A stretch of 64,000 nucleotides of DNA, from positions 3,019,501-3,083,500 of the forward strand of contig NZ_JADALJ010000001.1 of the NCBI RefSeq assembly GCF_014876185.1, written 5' to 3'. A model generated the notes under the pieces. The model made no database searches. It had not been told where the DNA came from and was given only the letters and a program-made list of their open reading frames with translations. Within the stretch, counting starts at the first letter, position 1. Every line of letters begins with the position of its first letter. Source of the stretch: Rufibacter sp. LB8 (GTDB lineage Bacteria > Bacteroidota > Bacteroidia > Cytophagales > Hymenobacteraceae). Of the stretch, positions 49,718 through 59,077 are shown one piece after another. The position numbers and the translations under genes were made by a program.

Positions 49718-52075
49718 TTAAAATAAATCATCAAGTGGGTTTGTACTTGATTGCCTCAAATCTGTGTTTCGTAAGTTAGTATTGAGATTAAAAGTATGTA
49801 GTTCTCCATCAGGTGTTTCTAAGGTAACTTGTGCCACTGTTTTCTCCGCTTGAGCAGTGTCAGGCCAACGGGGTATCTCAATAGATTTACTTATTCCTAT
49901 GGTTCCAGGTAGCAGTTCATCAAATTCAATTTCCAGGTCATCAACACGTGGAATTTGGACTTTAACTTTCCGAAGGCGGGCAGGTCTAGAACTACTGTTA
50001 TTAAGATGTAGTTCAGCTTTCCCTTGTCTATAGGAACGAGATTCTCCAGACAAAAAACCGCCAATCATTAATGGCTCTAAATTGCTTTGTAATTCTATCC
50101 AAGGTACAACTACTTCTTCGGGCCAAGCACCGCCGTGTGGAAATATATCAGTTCCTCCTCGCATAGAGCCAGTATGACTAACAATTTTAAAGGAAGCATC
50201 TGAACGAGCAATAGCAACCCAATCAGGCAACTTAAAACGGTCAGGATCAAGCCAACGCACTGTATCTGTATCAATAGCTTTATCTGGCCTAGGTATAGGC
50301 TTTTTATGTGGAGGAGAAGCTCTATAGGCTGCTCTCCCATGCCCCGTAAAACCAGATATGGGGTCTAAGGTCCTTGGGCTTTCACTTAAAAGACGACCAT
50401 GGTCAGTTGTAATAATTACTCGGACCTCCGTATGAATTGGAACTGCAGCTACTGCTTCACAAATACTAAGTGCAATCCCTGTTAAAGAAGCTACTGCATT
50501 ATTTCGTATGGTTTGCGCATTTCCTGGATTATGGTAAATACTATCAGGCTCAGGAGGTAACCAAACTAACAGCTGCCCAGCCTGAGCTACATGCACAGCT
50601 TCTGCTAGATTATCTATGCCCCTAACATCTACTGGGGGCATAGGCAGTTGATTAAAATAATCTTCTTTAGCTTTTTGGGTATATTCTAAAGGCACTCCCC
50701 AGCGTACAGCCCTCTTTGTATGGGATGTGATAGTAGGGACTAAACCAAAGCAAGGGGTTGCCGCAATTAAGCTCAATCTACCCGCTGCTTGAGATAAAAC
50801 AAGCTTTTGAAGGGTGAGCGCATCATCCCACCCCAATCCATCTGCAATCACCCAAAGCACTATTTCATTTGACGCGGGCTTTTTTAGGGCACGCGCAGCC
50901 CAAAATTGCTGTTGATAGGGAGCAGGGGTACCCACCAGCTTTATTGGATATGTTTCTAAAAACCAATCACTAAAAGCTTCAGATAATCGCTGAACCTCAG
51001 CTCTTGCTTTATCATTGTTTTTCTGGCTAGCCTGCCAAAGACGATAAGGGAGATATTGTTGTGTAACCCATTGTAAGGCGCCAGAGGGCTCGCTAGGTAC
51101 AGGTGGAGGCACAGGTGGCGGAACAAGTTGCCGTAATGTTGCAACCAAAGCGGGAGTTGCTACATGGCTTCTTTCTAGCTGTGATATTAAAAGCTCAGTA
51201 GCTGCATGAGAAAATATTGGGGAGTGTAATTGTTGTACTAAAGCCTGTAGAGCCGTTTGCCTTATTTCAGGATGATGGGCTTTGCTAATTTGTAATTGCC
51301 ACCAAGCAAGAGCTGCCTCGTCTTGTTTGTCTTTAGTAACCCCGCTTAAAGTTGTAACTAGTTGCTGCAGGAAGGCGTTTCTTGCAGCAGTTATCCAATT
51401 TGTTACAGGTAATGGAAATTGTGTAGCCCAAGATATAGCTGATTTTAACGCAGGTGAAGACGTCATAGGGTTTTCATAACCTATCCAAGCAGTAAGAGCA
51501 GCTTTAGCTTGGGCAGAGTTGGTGGGGAAAAACGCTGCGGCATCTGGAAAGCTTTCATGCCAATCAGCCACCACCTTTTTTATAACTGGTAAATGTTGTT
51601 CAGGAAATTGAGTAGACTGGGTTGATAACCAAGATAACCAATAACTAGCCTGGTTACGCACTAACGTCACATCTGTTTGAGCAAGCAAACCATTCCAGTG
51701 AGAGAAACTTGGATAAAGGTTCTTTAGAATTTCCCACAAAGGAGGCAGCTTAGTGGTGAAAGGTATTGGTAAATCAGAAAGCACTTTACGGGCTTGTTGC
51801 TCTGTAAGTGAAGGGCAACGCTCTCTTAATTGAACGGAAGGAGATATAAGCGTTGCTGTTTGTCCACCAAGTGCTTGCCACCAAATATAAGCCCAATTGC
51901 ACCGTTCTACTCCACGTACCACTACTTTAGGAACATTATCAGTGGTCTTAACTTTAGCAGCAGCTTTAAGCCATGCTACATCGGTATCTATAACACTATA
52001 CCCCTCTGGTGCAGGAGCGTCACCAGAGGGGTCTAATAATAGTGCCTTAATTGGTAAAGAAGAACTCTTTGACAT
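49718..52075 (-). CDS. pglZ: PglZ, BREX alkaline-phosphatase-superfamily protein
   Basis: 785 residues from the ATG at 52075, which follows the brxC stop directly (TAATATG on the minus strand). An ATG at 52102 would overlap brxC by 26 bp and is less likely. The PglZ domain (about 400-690) shows the metal-site motifs LWVIADGLGWDD (Asp412), ITTDHGRLLSE (Asp558-His559) and the late block GGTDIFPHGG. The N-terminal 390 residues are helical and variable, as in other PglZ proteins. PglZ is the one protein found in all BREX types; in characterised systems it is needed for defence and has metal-dependent nuclease or phosphatase potential. Confidence 0.92.
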   Translation of the reverse strand: MSKSSSLPIKALLLDPSGDAPAPEGYSVIDTDVAWLKAAAKVKTTDNVPKVVVRGVERCNWAYIWWQALGGQTATLISPSVQLRERCPSLTEQQARKVLSDLPIPFTTKLPPLWEILKNLYPSFSHWNGLLAQTDVTLVRNQASYWLSWLSTQSTQFPEQHLPVIKKVVADWHESFPDAAAFFPTNSAQAKAALTAWIGYENPMTSSPALKSAISWATQFPLPVTNWITAARNAFLQQLVTTLSGVTKDKQDEAALAWWQLQISKAHHPEIRQTALQALVQQLHSPIFSHAATELLISQLERSHVATPALVATLRQLVPPPVPPPVPSEPSGALQWVTQQYLPYRLWQASQKNNDKARAEVQRLSEAFSDWFLETYPIKLVGTPAPYQQQFWAARALKKPASNEIVLWVIADGLGWDDALTLQKLVLSQAAGRLSLIAATPCFGLVPTITSHTKRAVRWGVPLEYTQKAKEDYFNQLPMPPVDVRGIDNLAEAVHVAQAGQLLVWLPPEPDSIYHNPGNAQTIRNNAVASLTGIALSICEAVAAVPIHTEVRVIITTDHGRLLSESPRTLDPISGFTGHGRAAYRASPPHKKPIPRPDKAIDTDTVRWLDPDRFKLPDWVAIARSDASFKIVSHTGSMRGGTDIFPHGGAWPEEVVVPWIELQSNLEPLMIGGFLSGESRSYRQGKAELHLNNSSSRPARLRKVKVQIPRVDDLEIEFDELLPGTIGISKSIEIPRWPDTAQAEKTVAQVTLETPDGELHTFNLNTNLRNTDLRQSSTNPLDDLF

Positions 52076-52076
52076 A

Positions 52077-55000
52077 TTAGTTGGCAGCTGCAAACGACTC
52101 ACGTTCTAATAAAAGTTTTAATCGCTCAACACATTTCTTCCTTTGTTGAGCATCCTTTATCTGGCTAAAACGCACAGTAATATCTTCAACTTGGTCAGCA
52201 TCGAAGCGTTTTTGAAGTGCTTTTTCAAGCTTTTCTTTTCGTGACTTTTCCTCTTTAGGTAAAAAGTGAAATTCCTTATTTATAGCATTCTGAAGCTCTT
52301 GATAAATTTTGGCAGGTGGATCATTGGGGTCATTTAACTCATTGCGAGTAATTAAATTAGATAAAATTTCTTCTGCCTCATTTACATGCTCTGCAAAAGC
52401 GTCTACCACCGTCTGCTTTGCTTCTAAAACGTAAGATTGTTGTGATTCAGAAATCCCTTCAAGAAGCGTTAGTTTATCATACTTCTTTAGTAGTTTTTGT
52501 AGTTCAGTAGTATTTTCTGGGTTATCCTCACGTAAATCAGAAATATCATCTAAGATCTTATTCCATATCCTACACCATTTTAGTGCTTGAGAATGCATTT
52601 CACTTTCAGGATTTGCATCCTGATAGTTATCGTACTGCCGCTCAAGTGTACTGGAAAGTGTTTTAATCTCCTTCTCTAAAAATTTTAAGGATTTACCTTC
52701 TTTCCCGGGTAGATCCCTTGCTTTAGTTTTATTATTGATCACGCTACTCTCAAGCTCTACAATACGACCTTTAACAGTTGTGATAGTAGAATTAAGAGCA
52801 GTTTCTCCTTTTTCAGAATGAGGATTTAAAGTTGTTAGTTCTTCTAAAGCTTCTCGTAATTCATTTAGATTTTTAAGTTTTTCGAAGTCTTTTAGCCTTG
52901 CTAATAGGGTAATATCTTTTTCCTCTCCTTGTAGTTTGTCTTTTTGTTTTAAGATAGTTGAAATAGATTCTTCTACCATAGAAAGTCCAACTTCCTCAGT
53001 CAAAGGAGATAAATAATTCTTAATTGAAAATAAACGGGTTGTGTTTTCCGAACATTTAGTAGTCGTGCCTAATTGTTGCTGTGAGGTGTATATACTGCAT
53101 ATCAGTTTTACAAGTGAGCGGAGCTTTATTATAAGTTGGGCTTCGGCTTTCTTTACTAAATCTATATTTGGAGGTAGCACACTAACCTGTGGTGGGCCAT
53201 TCTGGATCTGAACGATTGCTTTGACAATTGCTTGAATTGTGTCGGGGTGGGTGGTTGAGGACAATGTAAAACGTTCAGTTGTTTCACCTAGCCAATTGCA
53301 ATAAGCTTCTATATTTTGTATTGCAGTTTTTATTTGAGGTGCCGTTTCTCTGGCCCGCTCTTTAAGGATAGGGTCATCACTTTCACTAGCTATAAATTCT
53401 TCTAAGGCAGTAAGCCTTGCTTCTGCTTCAGAAAATTCGAGCACCCCTTGATTTTCCCAATCATTCAGTATTTGCTCAAGATAAACTTTAGCCGTTTCTT
53501 GGTCTTCACGTGTAGCATGGAGATTAAGGGGGCCAAGAAGGGTGGAGATAACCTTTTCAAAGTTGTTTTCTGTGGTGAACCAGTCTTCCCCTTTTAGTTT
53601 TTGCCCAGTTGGGCCGTGATAAAAATTGAGTGAACGGCGATATCTGCCTGCCCAAGCGCAAAAAAGAAGTCCTAATGCGTAATAATCATACCCGTAAGGG
53701 GCATTTAACAACTGCAATAGAGGACCTCTAAGCGATACACGGTCATCAGGGCTAGTGCCAACAGGCACTGCTGCTTCTAAAACTTGCCAACCACGTTGTA
53801 CTACCTCAAGACGAGGGTCTACCACACGTAAGCTTGCGTCAACAACTCCCCAAGTAGTAGAGGAGTCGCGAAGAACTTTGTCATATACTTTTCTTGCTGG
53901 GGCTCCAGCGGCACTCCTTGTGTTATTTTCCCAATCTATAAACTTATCACGTCTTAAATAGTCACAGGCTGTCCATACCCCTCTTCTATAATTAGTGCCA
54001 GAAGAGGCATCGTCAAGATAAGGAGCTCGCCAGCCATAGGAGTAATCATAGCAGGCTTTGAGTAAAACTCTTAAAGAAGGAGTTGGGATGGTAGATAATA
54101 AGGCATTCACAGCAGAAGCGTATACTGTTGGCACCTTGTAATCAATAACTTTATTTTCTTCTTTTCGAAGCTTAGTTAGTTCTGCTTGTTTTTGCGTATT
54201 TATCTGCGCTTGAATTTGCTCAATAGCTTTTACTCCTAAGTCAGCACGGGTTTGCGAACCCCAACCATCTAATACATACTGCTGCGCTAAAGCCCGTAGT
54301 AATCCTGTATGTGGCTGTTGAGGTAATACAAGAACTACAGGTGGTGGATAAGTTGCATCCAGTTCTTGTATTACTGCATCAAAGTCAGCTTGGGCGTTGG
54401 CTCTTAACCAAGCAACCTCTCCATCAGTAAATCCAACTGGCCTTATTGCATAACCCCGACGTGCAGCTACGTCAAGAGAGGAGCTGTCACTGGTAAGCTG
54501 GTAACGACGAATTACTTGGCGAAGGTAATCTTGCGACCATAAAATACGTGGCACTACAAATACGTGTGCAGCCCAGTCTATTGGATTACCTAGAGAAACT
54601 TCCTCAGCATGATTTAAGGTAGTTAGTTGTTTTCTAAGTGCCTTCTTAAGGTCTTCTTGGTCTTGTACTAATAGATCTGTTTCAGTAGCAAGTGTTTTGC
54701 TTGCTTTCATGCCATCTTGGCCCAAACTCCAAAATAAATATTTTGCTCCAGCCGGATCGTGCTGGATACGGCTATCAGCCGCTAACTCTTCAAGTGCTTT
54801 TGCCGCATCTTCAGGTGAGTGTCCACTTAGAGCAGCAATAATATTTTCAAAATTAGTTATGCCATCTCCTACAGTTAAATTTGCTGTTTCACGCACAAAC
54901 ATTGCTGCTAATACGTCATCTTTTAACCTAGATAATTCAGCTAATTTTAACTGGGGTAAATCAGCCCCAGCTAATCTAAGCGCATTTTGGTACCTATTCC

Positions 55001-56447
55001 AATCTTCATCATTTTTAGCCAATGACTCTTTGAAATAGGCGACTAGTTGAATGGCTGGAATAAATTGAAGTGTACCATTAGCATTAAGAACAGGATAGTC
55101 AGCAAAGCGTTGGAAGGTCTCCTTGACAAAACCTAAACTGGGCCGAGCTGATACAGTTTCCCGAATACCTAGCGTGCAAAGCAAAGCAGTAGTAAGCGGG
55201 TGTAGTGGAAAGCACTCATAACCCAGCTGATTCTGCAATTGCTGTGATGACCATGTAGAATATCTTGCTTGAAAAAGCAACTTTGTCATGTCTACTGCAG
55301 CATCTAAGTTGGCTTCGGCAGTCTGATTTTCATCCAATATAGTGCCCAAAAGATCTTTATCTTGCTGAAGGAAATCCCCCAAGACAGCTTCCAGGGGTGA
55401 TACTAGTACTTTGCGTCCAGGATCTGGAAAACGAGTGAGCTCTCTATTTACTTCATCCAGTCTAGAAGAATTTGCGCCCATAGCACGCTTGGCTATGCCT
55501 TCAGGATTCGCTTGCGTAAAAGCTACTATGGCGGCTTTGCTTTGTAAACCAGCAACGGCCTCTAAGAGGTTTTGTAAAGGTTGGTTCCTGCTTAATAAAT
55601 CATACTCAGTTGCATAATCTTGCACAAACCGGCCAAATTCATCATAAAGAATAAGTAAGCCAGCAAAGGGCTTCCCTTCTCCACAATACCTTTCTACAAC
55701 ACTTTCTATAACCTGTTTTGGGCCTAACATATCGCCAAAGGCAGGAGGGAAACCCGTTACATAGTGCACCATTTGACTTAACTGCTCCCGGTACTGCCCT
55801 CGCCGAGAGCTAAGGTCCTCTCGTAGGTCTTGTAGGGTTAAAGAGGGGGTAAGAGACTGCAAAAACTCAGATGCTTTTTCTACATCCGTTTCTTTAGCAG
55901 AAAGTGCTGCCAGACCTTCTTCAGCGGGCTTAAACCATAAACCTATATCTTCATTTGCAGTAGCCGGATTGAGAGCAAAGGCTTTTTCAATACCCCTAGT
56001 AATACTTTGGGCAATAGTAAGGGTGTCATTCCCAAAAAGAGTTAATACTAAATATGGTTGGCGGCTTTCTTTGAAATTCTTTAGTCCTTCAAAATCCCCT
56101 TTAGCATGTTTTATGGCCTCTAGTACCGTGTTTACCTCTGGCGACCCAGCAGTCTTTCCGAAAAAATTAGCTATAGCTAAAGCCAAGTGAGATTTGCCGT
56201 GGCCGTAGATAGCCTCCCACAAATGGCGATTACCTTGCTTGGCTATTTCGTCTGACTCAAACCCATCGCGTAATTTATTTAAGGCTTCTAAGGAAGGGAG
56301 CTCTTCGCCAATCTGCTGGCGGGTCCAAGAATAAGAGCCAGCTAATTTGGCATTGTTTGGGTGAGAAGGATACCAGGCTAGCTGTACATCGCTGACAAAA
56401 GCAGCTTGAGGATTTTCTCTTGTGATATTACCTATTAAATAGTTCAT
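52077..56447 (-). CDS. brxC: BrxC/PglY large P-loop ATPase
   Basis: 1456 residues, in the size range of PglY/BrxC. Walker A YGHGKSH at 81-87 and Walker B GLLILYDEFGRF at 263-274 are clear. From about 1080 onward the chain turns into long charged coiled coil (LREALEELTTLNPHSEKGE, KIYQELQNAINKEFHFLPKE). BrxC acts as an ATPase hub that joins the other BREX proteins and DNA. The N-terminal design (YG.GKS, then DEFG) is shared with the ATPase at 59074-62295. It lies 38 bp downstream of the small gene at 56486 and is joined to pglZ. Confidence 0.92.
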   Translation of the reverse strand: MNYLIGNITRENPQAAFVSDVQLAWYPSHPNNAKLAGSYSWTRQQIGEELPSLEALNKLRDGFESDEIAKQGNRHLWEAIYGHGKSHLALAIANFFGKTAGSPEVNTVLEAIKHAKGDFEGLKNFKESRQPYLVLTLFGNDTLTIAQSITRGIEKAFALNPATANEDIGLWFKPAEEGLAALSAKETDVEKASEFLQSLTPSLTLQDLREDLSSRRGQYREQLSQMVHYVTGFPPAFGDMLGPKQVIESVVERYCGEGKPFAGLLILYDEFGRFVQDYATEYDLLSRNQPLQNLLEAVAGLQSKAAIVAFTQANPEGIAKRAMGANSSRLDEVNRELTRFPDPGRKVLVSPLEAVLGDFLQQDKDLLGTILDENQTAEANLDAAVDMTKLLFQARYSTWSSQQLQNQLGYECFPLHPLTTALLCTLGIRETVSARPSLGFVKETFQRFADYPVLNANGTLQFIPAIQLVAYFKESLAKNDEDWNRYQNALRLAGADLPQLKLAELSRLKDDVLAAMFVRETANLTVGDGITNFENIIAALSGHSPEDAAKALEELAADSRIQHDPAGAKYLFWSLGQDGMKASKTLATETDLLVQDQEDLKKALRKQLTTLNHAEEVSLGNPIDWAAHVFVVPRILWSQDYLRQVIRRYQLTSDSSSLDVAARRGYAIRPVGFTDGEVAWLRANAQADFDAVIQELDATYPPPVVLVLPQQPHTGLLRALAQQYVLDGWGSQTRADLGVKAIEQIQAQINTQKQAELTKLRKEENKVIDYKVPTVYASAVNALLSTIPTPSLRVLLKACYDYSYGWRAPYLDDASSGTNYRRGVWTACDYLRRDKFIDWENNTRSAAGAPARKVYDKVLRDSSTTWGVVDASLRVVDPRLEVVQRGWQVLEAAVPVGTSPDDRVSLRGPLLQLLNAPYGYDYYALGLLFCAWAGRYRRSLNFYHGPTGQKLKGEDWFTTENNFEKVISTLLGPLNLHATREDQETAKVYLEQILNDWENQGVLEFSEAEARLTALEEFIASESDDPILKERARETAPQIKTAIQNIEAYCNWLGETTERFTLSSTTHPDTIQAIVKAIVQIQNGPPQVSVLPPNIDLVKKAEAQLIIKLRSLVKLICSIYTSQQQLGTTTKCSENTTRLFSIKNYLSPLTEEVGLSMVEESISTILKQKDKLQGEEKDITLLARLKDFEKLKNLNELREALEELTTLNPHSEKGETALNSTITTVKGRIVELESSVINNKTKARDLPGKEGKSLKFLEKEIKTLSSTLERQYDNYQDANPESEMHSQALKWCRIWNKILDDISDLREDNPENTTELQKLLKKYDKLTLLEGISESQQSYVLEAKQTVVDAFAEHVNEAEEILSNLITRNELNDPNDPPAKIYQELQNAINKEFHFLPKEEKSRKEKLEKALQKRFDADQVEDITVRFSQIKDAQQRKKCVERLKLLLERESFAAAN

Positions 56448-56485
56448 AAAATTGTTGAATAGGACTGCTTAATATTTTATTAAAA

Positions 56486-56977
56486 CTATGTCAAAGACAG
56501 AAAACGTTGAGTGCCCCAAGTAGATTCTGGCTCAGGTGGACCAAAACGAGATAATAAGTTAGATGGTATGGCTACAACAATGGGTGGGCGGTAAGAAGCC
56601 ATACCGTGTAGCTTACTCCAAAATATAGTGCGTTCATTTTCTGATAGCTTGGCTAAAAGAATATCAATTCCCCAAATCCAAACTCCAGGTTCCATAGGGT
56701 CTGGGTTGTCATTATTTGGTAATAAATTCAGTATATACTCTAATAATTGAGTGGGACTTAAGCCTACATGGCCATAGGTCTGGCATTTCTCCGCAACGTG
56801 TAAACTTAAATGAATTGGCTCTAAAAATAGGCTGGAAGCCCAAGTCTCAGGGGCAGTAAAATATTCATCTTTATTTAAAGCAATTAAAGCCGTGCGTACC
56901 CTAGGAGCCGTATGGCCCCGAAGAGAGTTCGCAAGCTTAATTAATTTATTTGGGGCAGAAGTGGCGGTTGTTGACAT
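56486..56977 (-). CDS. Small BREX-associated protein of unknown function
   Basis: 163 residues from the ATG at 56977 (MSTTATSAPNKLIKLANSLR). An ATG at 57037 lies inside the upstream gene and gives a hydrophobic leader that is that gene read in another frame. No Walker A motif. The C-terminal half (GVWIWGIDILLAKLSENERT, then PPIVVAIPSNLLSRFGP) resembles the Walker B and sensor-1 strands of a P-loop fold without the nucleotide loop, as in a degenerate BrxF-like adaptor; this is a guess. It sits between the second DUF4007-like gene (17-bp gap) and brxC, so it is probably a BrxC partner. Confidence 0.7.
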   Translation of the reverse strand: MSTTATSAPNKLIKLANSLRGHTAPRVRTALIALNKDEYFTAPETWASSLFLEPIHLSLHVAEKCQTYGHVGLSPTQLLEYILNLLPNNDNPDPMEPGVWIWGIDILLAKLSENERTIFWSKLHGMASYRPPIVVAIPSNLLSRFGPPEPESTWGTQRFLSLT

Positions 56978-56994
56978 GTAAGAAAATAATATGA

Positions 56995-57858
56995 TTAGGC
57001 ATAAAGCGATTCCCATAGGGAGGCTGTGTCTGACCACCTACGCAAAATTTGGGGAGGGTCAAAACGCCGCTGTCTCTGTATTAAACCAATATGTGGTGCC
57101 GCTAACTCTGCTAGCTTTGCATTAAAGCCATCTACCCCTAATAATAGTATTTTAGGCAATTCACTTCTAGTTAGAACCTCTTCGTCTAGGGAAGCTGAAG
57201 TAGGAAAATGAGCCTGCCAGTAATCCGCTAAAATGCAGGCGAAAACATTAGTAGGAATTGATTGAGGCATTCTAACAAAATATTGGTTTTTTTCTGGTCC
57301 TACAAGGAGTCCTAATTTATTTAATCCGTCTTCAGCAGAATAACTCCCTAGTATAGCAGTGGCTGCTGCTTCATATGTTCCGGATGCAAGCTCCTTTTCT
57401 TCTGACCCTATGCTTTCAGCTTTGATTGATTCGCTGATTTCATTTTTATTTAATGAGTTACCTAAAAGGAATCTAGTTGTTACTATACTACCCCAGAATT
57501 TGGGGCCAAAACCATGTTCTACTGAAATAAAGTAGTGTAAAAGCCATTGAGTTTCGACTAGACTTAAGTTTAAGTCATTTTCAATAACAAGTTTTCCAAA
57601 ATCAGTGATAGTGCCGTCCCTTTTAATTAAACCGCAACCACGAGCATAGTTTACATTAGAAGTTATTTGATTAGGTCCAAGAGTAGTATTTTCTTGTAGT
57701 ACTTTATCAGTAGGTTTAATGTTGTTTTTATTATTAGCAGAAACTAAGGCATTCAAAATTTGATTTAACCCAGATCGACTTAATCTAAAAGTTTCTGAAA
57801 AAGAAGTTTTTAGCTTTATAATTAGTTTAGATTCATTTTGGTTTGTTTGAACCATCAT
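56995..57858 (-). CDS. Diverged DUF4007-like protein (second copy)
   Basis: 287 residues. It follows the layout of the DUF4007 protein at 62285-63196: a first domain with TTLGPNQITSNVNYARGCGL aligning with the LGVGKNMVASIRYWLKAF block, then TDFGKLVIENDLNLSLVETQ and WLLHYFIS aligning with TEFGESLF...WLLHYQLV. It lacks the GHESF motif at the start, so any nickase function of SspB may be lost. It is the first gene of the BREX half, ahead of the small protein and brxC, after a 112-bp gap from the PAPS-reductase gene. I infer a DNA-binding adaptor for BrxC. The family assignment rests on alignment by eye. Confidence 0.65.
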   Translation of the reverse strand: MMVQTNQNESKLIIKLKTSFSETFRLSRSGLNQILNALVSANNKNNIKPTDKVLQENTTLGPNQITSNVNYARGCGLIKRDGTITDFGKLVIENDLNLSLVETQWLLHYFISVEHGFGPKFWGSIVTTRFLLGNSLNKNEISESIKAESIGSEEKELASGTYEAAATAILGSYSAEDGLNKLGLLVGPEKNQYFVRMPQSIPTNVFACILADYWQAHFPTSASLDEEVLTRSELPKILLLGVDGFNAKLAELAAPHIGLIQRQRRFDPPQILRRWSDTASLWESLYA

Positions 57859-57970
57859 ATTTAAATTTACTTTATATTATATTTAATTTATGCTAAATTC
57901 ATTTTGATAAAACAAATCCCAATTAACTACAGAACTAATCTTGTATTTTAATAGAATTGTTGTTTTATGC
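57859..57970 (-). other. 112-bp AT-rich gap between the two halves of the defence operon
   Basis: The only sizeable gap in the eight-gene run. It could hold an internal promoter; I see no full TTTG-N19-TAnnTTTG match and no terminator hairpin, so read-through is expected. Confidence 0.5.
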
Positions 57971-59077
57971 TTATATAAAGCAAGCAGCGCACCCTTCTGC
58001 TTCAGAATCGTCTAGAATATCTAAAAGAAATGAGGACTTTAAATTAGATTGATTATGTTCCTGCCGTTTAATATAGTCTTCTTTGATTTGCTTTACTCTT
58101 TCAGGCTGAATTAATTCTGACAAGGTTTCTTCCTGGCTCCAGTTATAACCTGCTTTTTCATACTCTAAAGCTTGCTGAAATAACTCTGGATGCTGCTCAT
58201 ATAACCATACCCATTCTATTTTTTGTTGAAAGAAGCAGAAATAACAACCAGAACGACTTCTAGCATATTGCCCTTTCTTATCACCTACCTCAAAATCAAT
58301 TTTCTTATAATAGGCTGGGACGCCTACTCCGCTCTCTTCAAGAATCCTAAAGATATCATTTCTTAATAGAATCTCTTCATTATCTAGGAGCGGAAAATCT
58401 TCTTCCTGCGCTAAAGGATATTCTGTGGATTTAAGAAACTCAAAGATGAGTCTATTGGTCTCTTTGATTCCTTGATTAAAAAGTTGATCTATTTTGCTTT
58501 GCTGATTGAAGTTCAAAGCAATCGGCTTAGCTAGTATGTCAATAATTTTGTCTCTTCTACTCCCAAGATCTACACAATCAGTTAAAGCAATAAGTTTTCC
58601 AATATTGTTATTATTAACAAACTTGTTAATCACATCTTCACTAAAGATATTCTTTCTAAAGGGGAAGATAGACTGGATATTAGTTTTCTTTGATATATAT
58701 CCTTCCCTATCTTCATCTCCTCTAATGCCTACATAAGAGACTACCAAGTCATTGCCAACGTACTTCTCAAAAGGTTCTAGTTTAAGCTTTTTGGTACACC
58801 AACGAGAGTTAGAAGAAGGTAAAAAGCCACCATACATTTTCAAAAAATGATCAAAAGAGTCCACGTGGCTTCCTTCGGCAGCTTTCAATAATGTAATCCT
58901 TTTCCCTAAATAGACTTCTAGGTTCTCAATTAACTGATAAGTTTCATCTAACTCCTTACCTGTATCTGTAGTGTAGTAATCAATATTTAAAGTTGGATAG
59001 TTCTGTTTTAGATAAATAGCTAAAGCGGCACTGTCTTTGCCCCCTGAAATGCCTAATACATGCCGTACATTACTCAT
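57971..59077 (-). CDS. PAPS-reductase/PP-loop enzyme, SspD/DndC-like (BrxP equivalent)
   Basis: 368 residues. The PP-loop ATP-pyrophosphatase motif is GISGGKDSAAL (SGGKDS at 11-16). Cysteines suited to an Fe-S cluster occur in SNSRWCTKKLK (Cys94) and SGCYFCFFQ (Cys278, Cys281), with a further Cys pair at the C-terminus (GCAACFI). This is the pattern of DndC and SspD, which activate DNA with ATP for sulfur insertion. A PAPS-reductase gene (brxP) is also the marker of type 4 BREX. It overlaps the upstream ATPase by 4 bp. No cysteine desulfurase (DndA/SspA) lies in the window, so sulfur would come from a host IscS/SufS-type enzyme. Confidence 0.85.
   Translation of the reverse strand: MSNVRHVLGISGGKDSAALAIYLKQNYPTLNIDYYTTDTGKELDETYQLIENLEVYLGKRITLLKAAEGSHVDSFDHFLKMYGGFLPSSNSRWCTKKLKLEPFEKYVGNDLVVSYVGIRGDEDREGYISKKTNIQSIFPFRKNIFSEDVINKFVNNNNIGKLIALTDCVDLGSRRDKIIDILAKPIALNFNQQSKIDQLFNQGIKETNRLIFEFLKSTEYPLAQEEDFPLLDNEEILLRNDIFRILEESGVGVPAYYKKIDFEVGDKKGQYARSRSGCYFCFFQQKIEWVWLYEQHPELFQQALEYEKAGYNWSQEETLSELIQPERVKQIKEDYIKRQEHNQSNLKSSFLLDILDDSEAEGCAACFI

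Noticed and set aside
57971-59077. Assimilatory PAPS/APS reductase (cysH) for sulfate reduction
   Set aside because: The gene overlaps a DUF4007-ATPase pair and is followed by BREX genes; cysteine pattern and operon fit SspD/DndC, and no other sulfate-assimilation gene is near.
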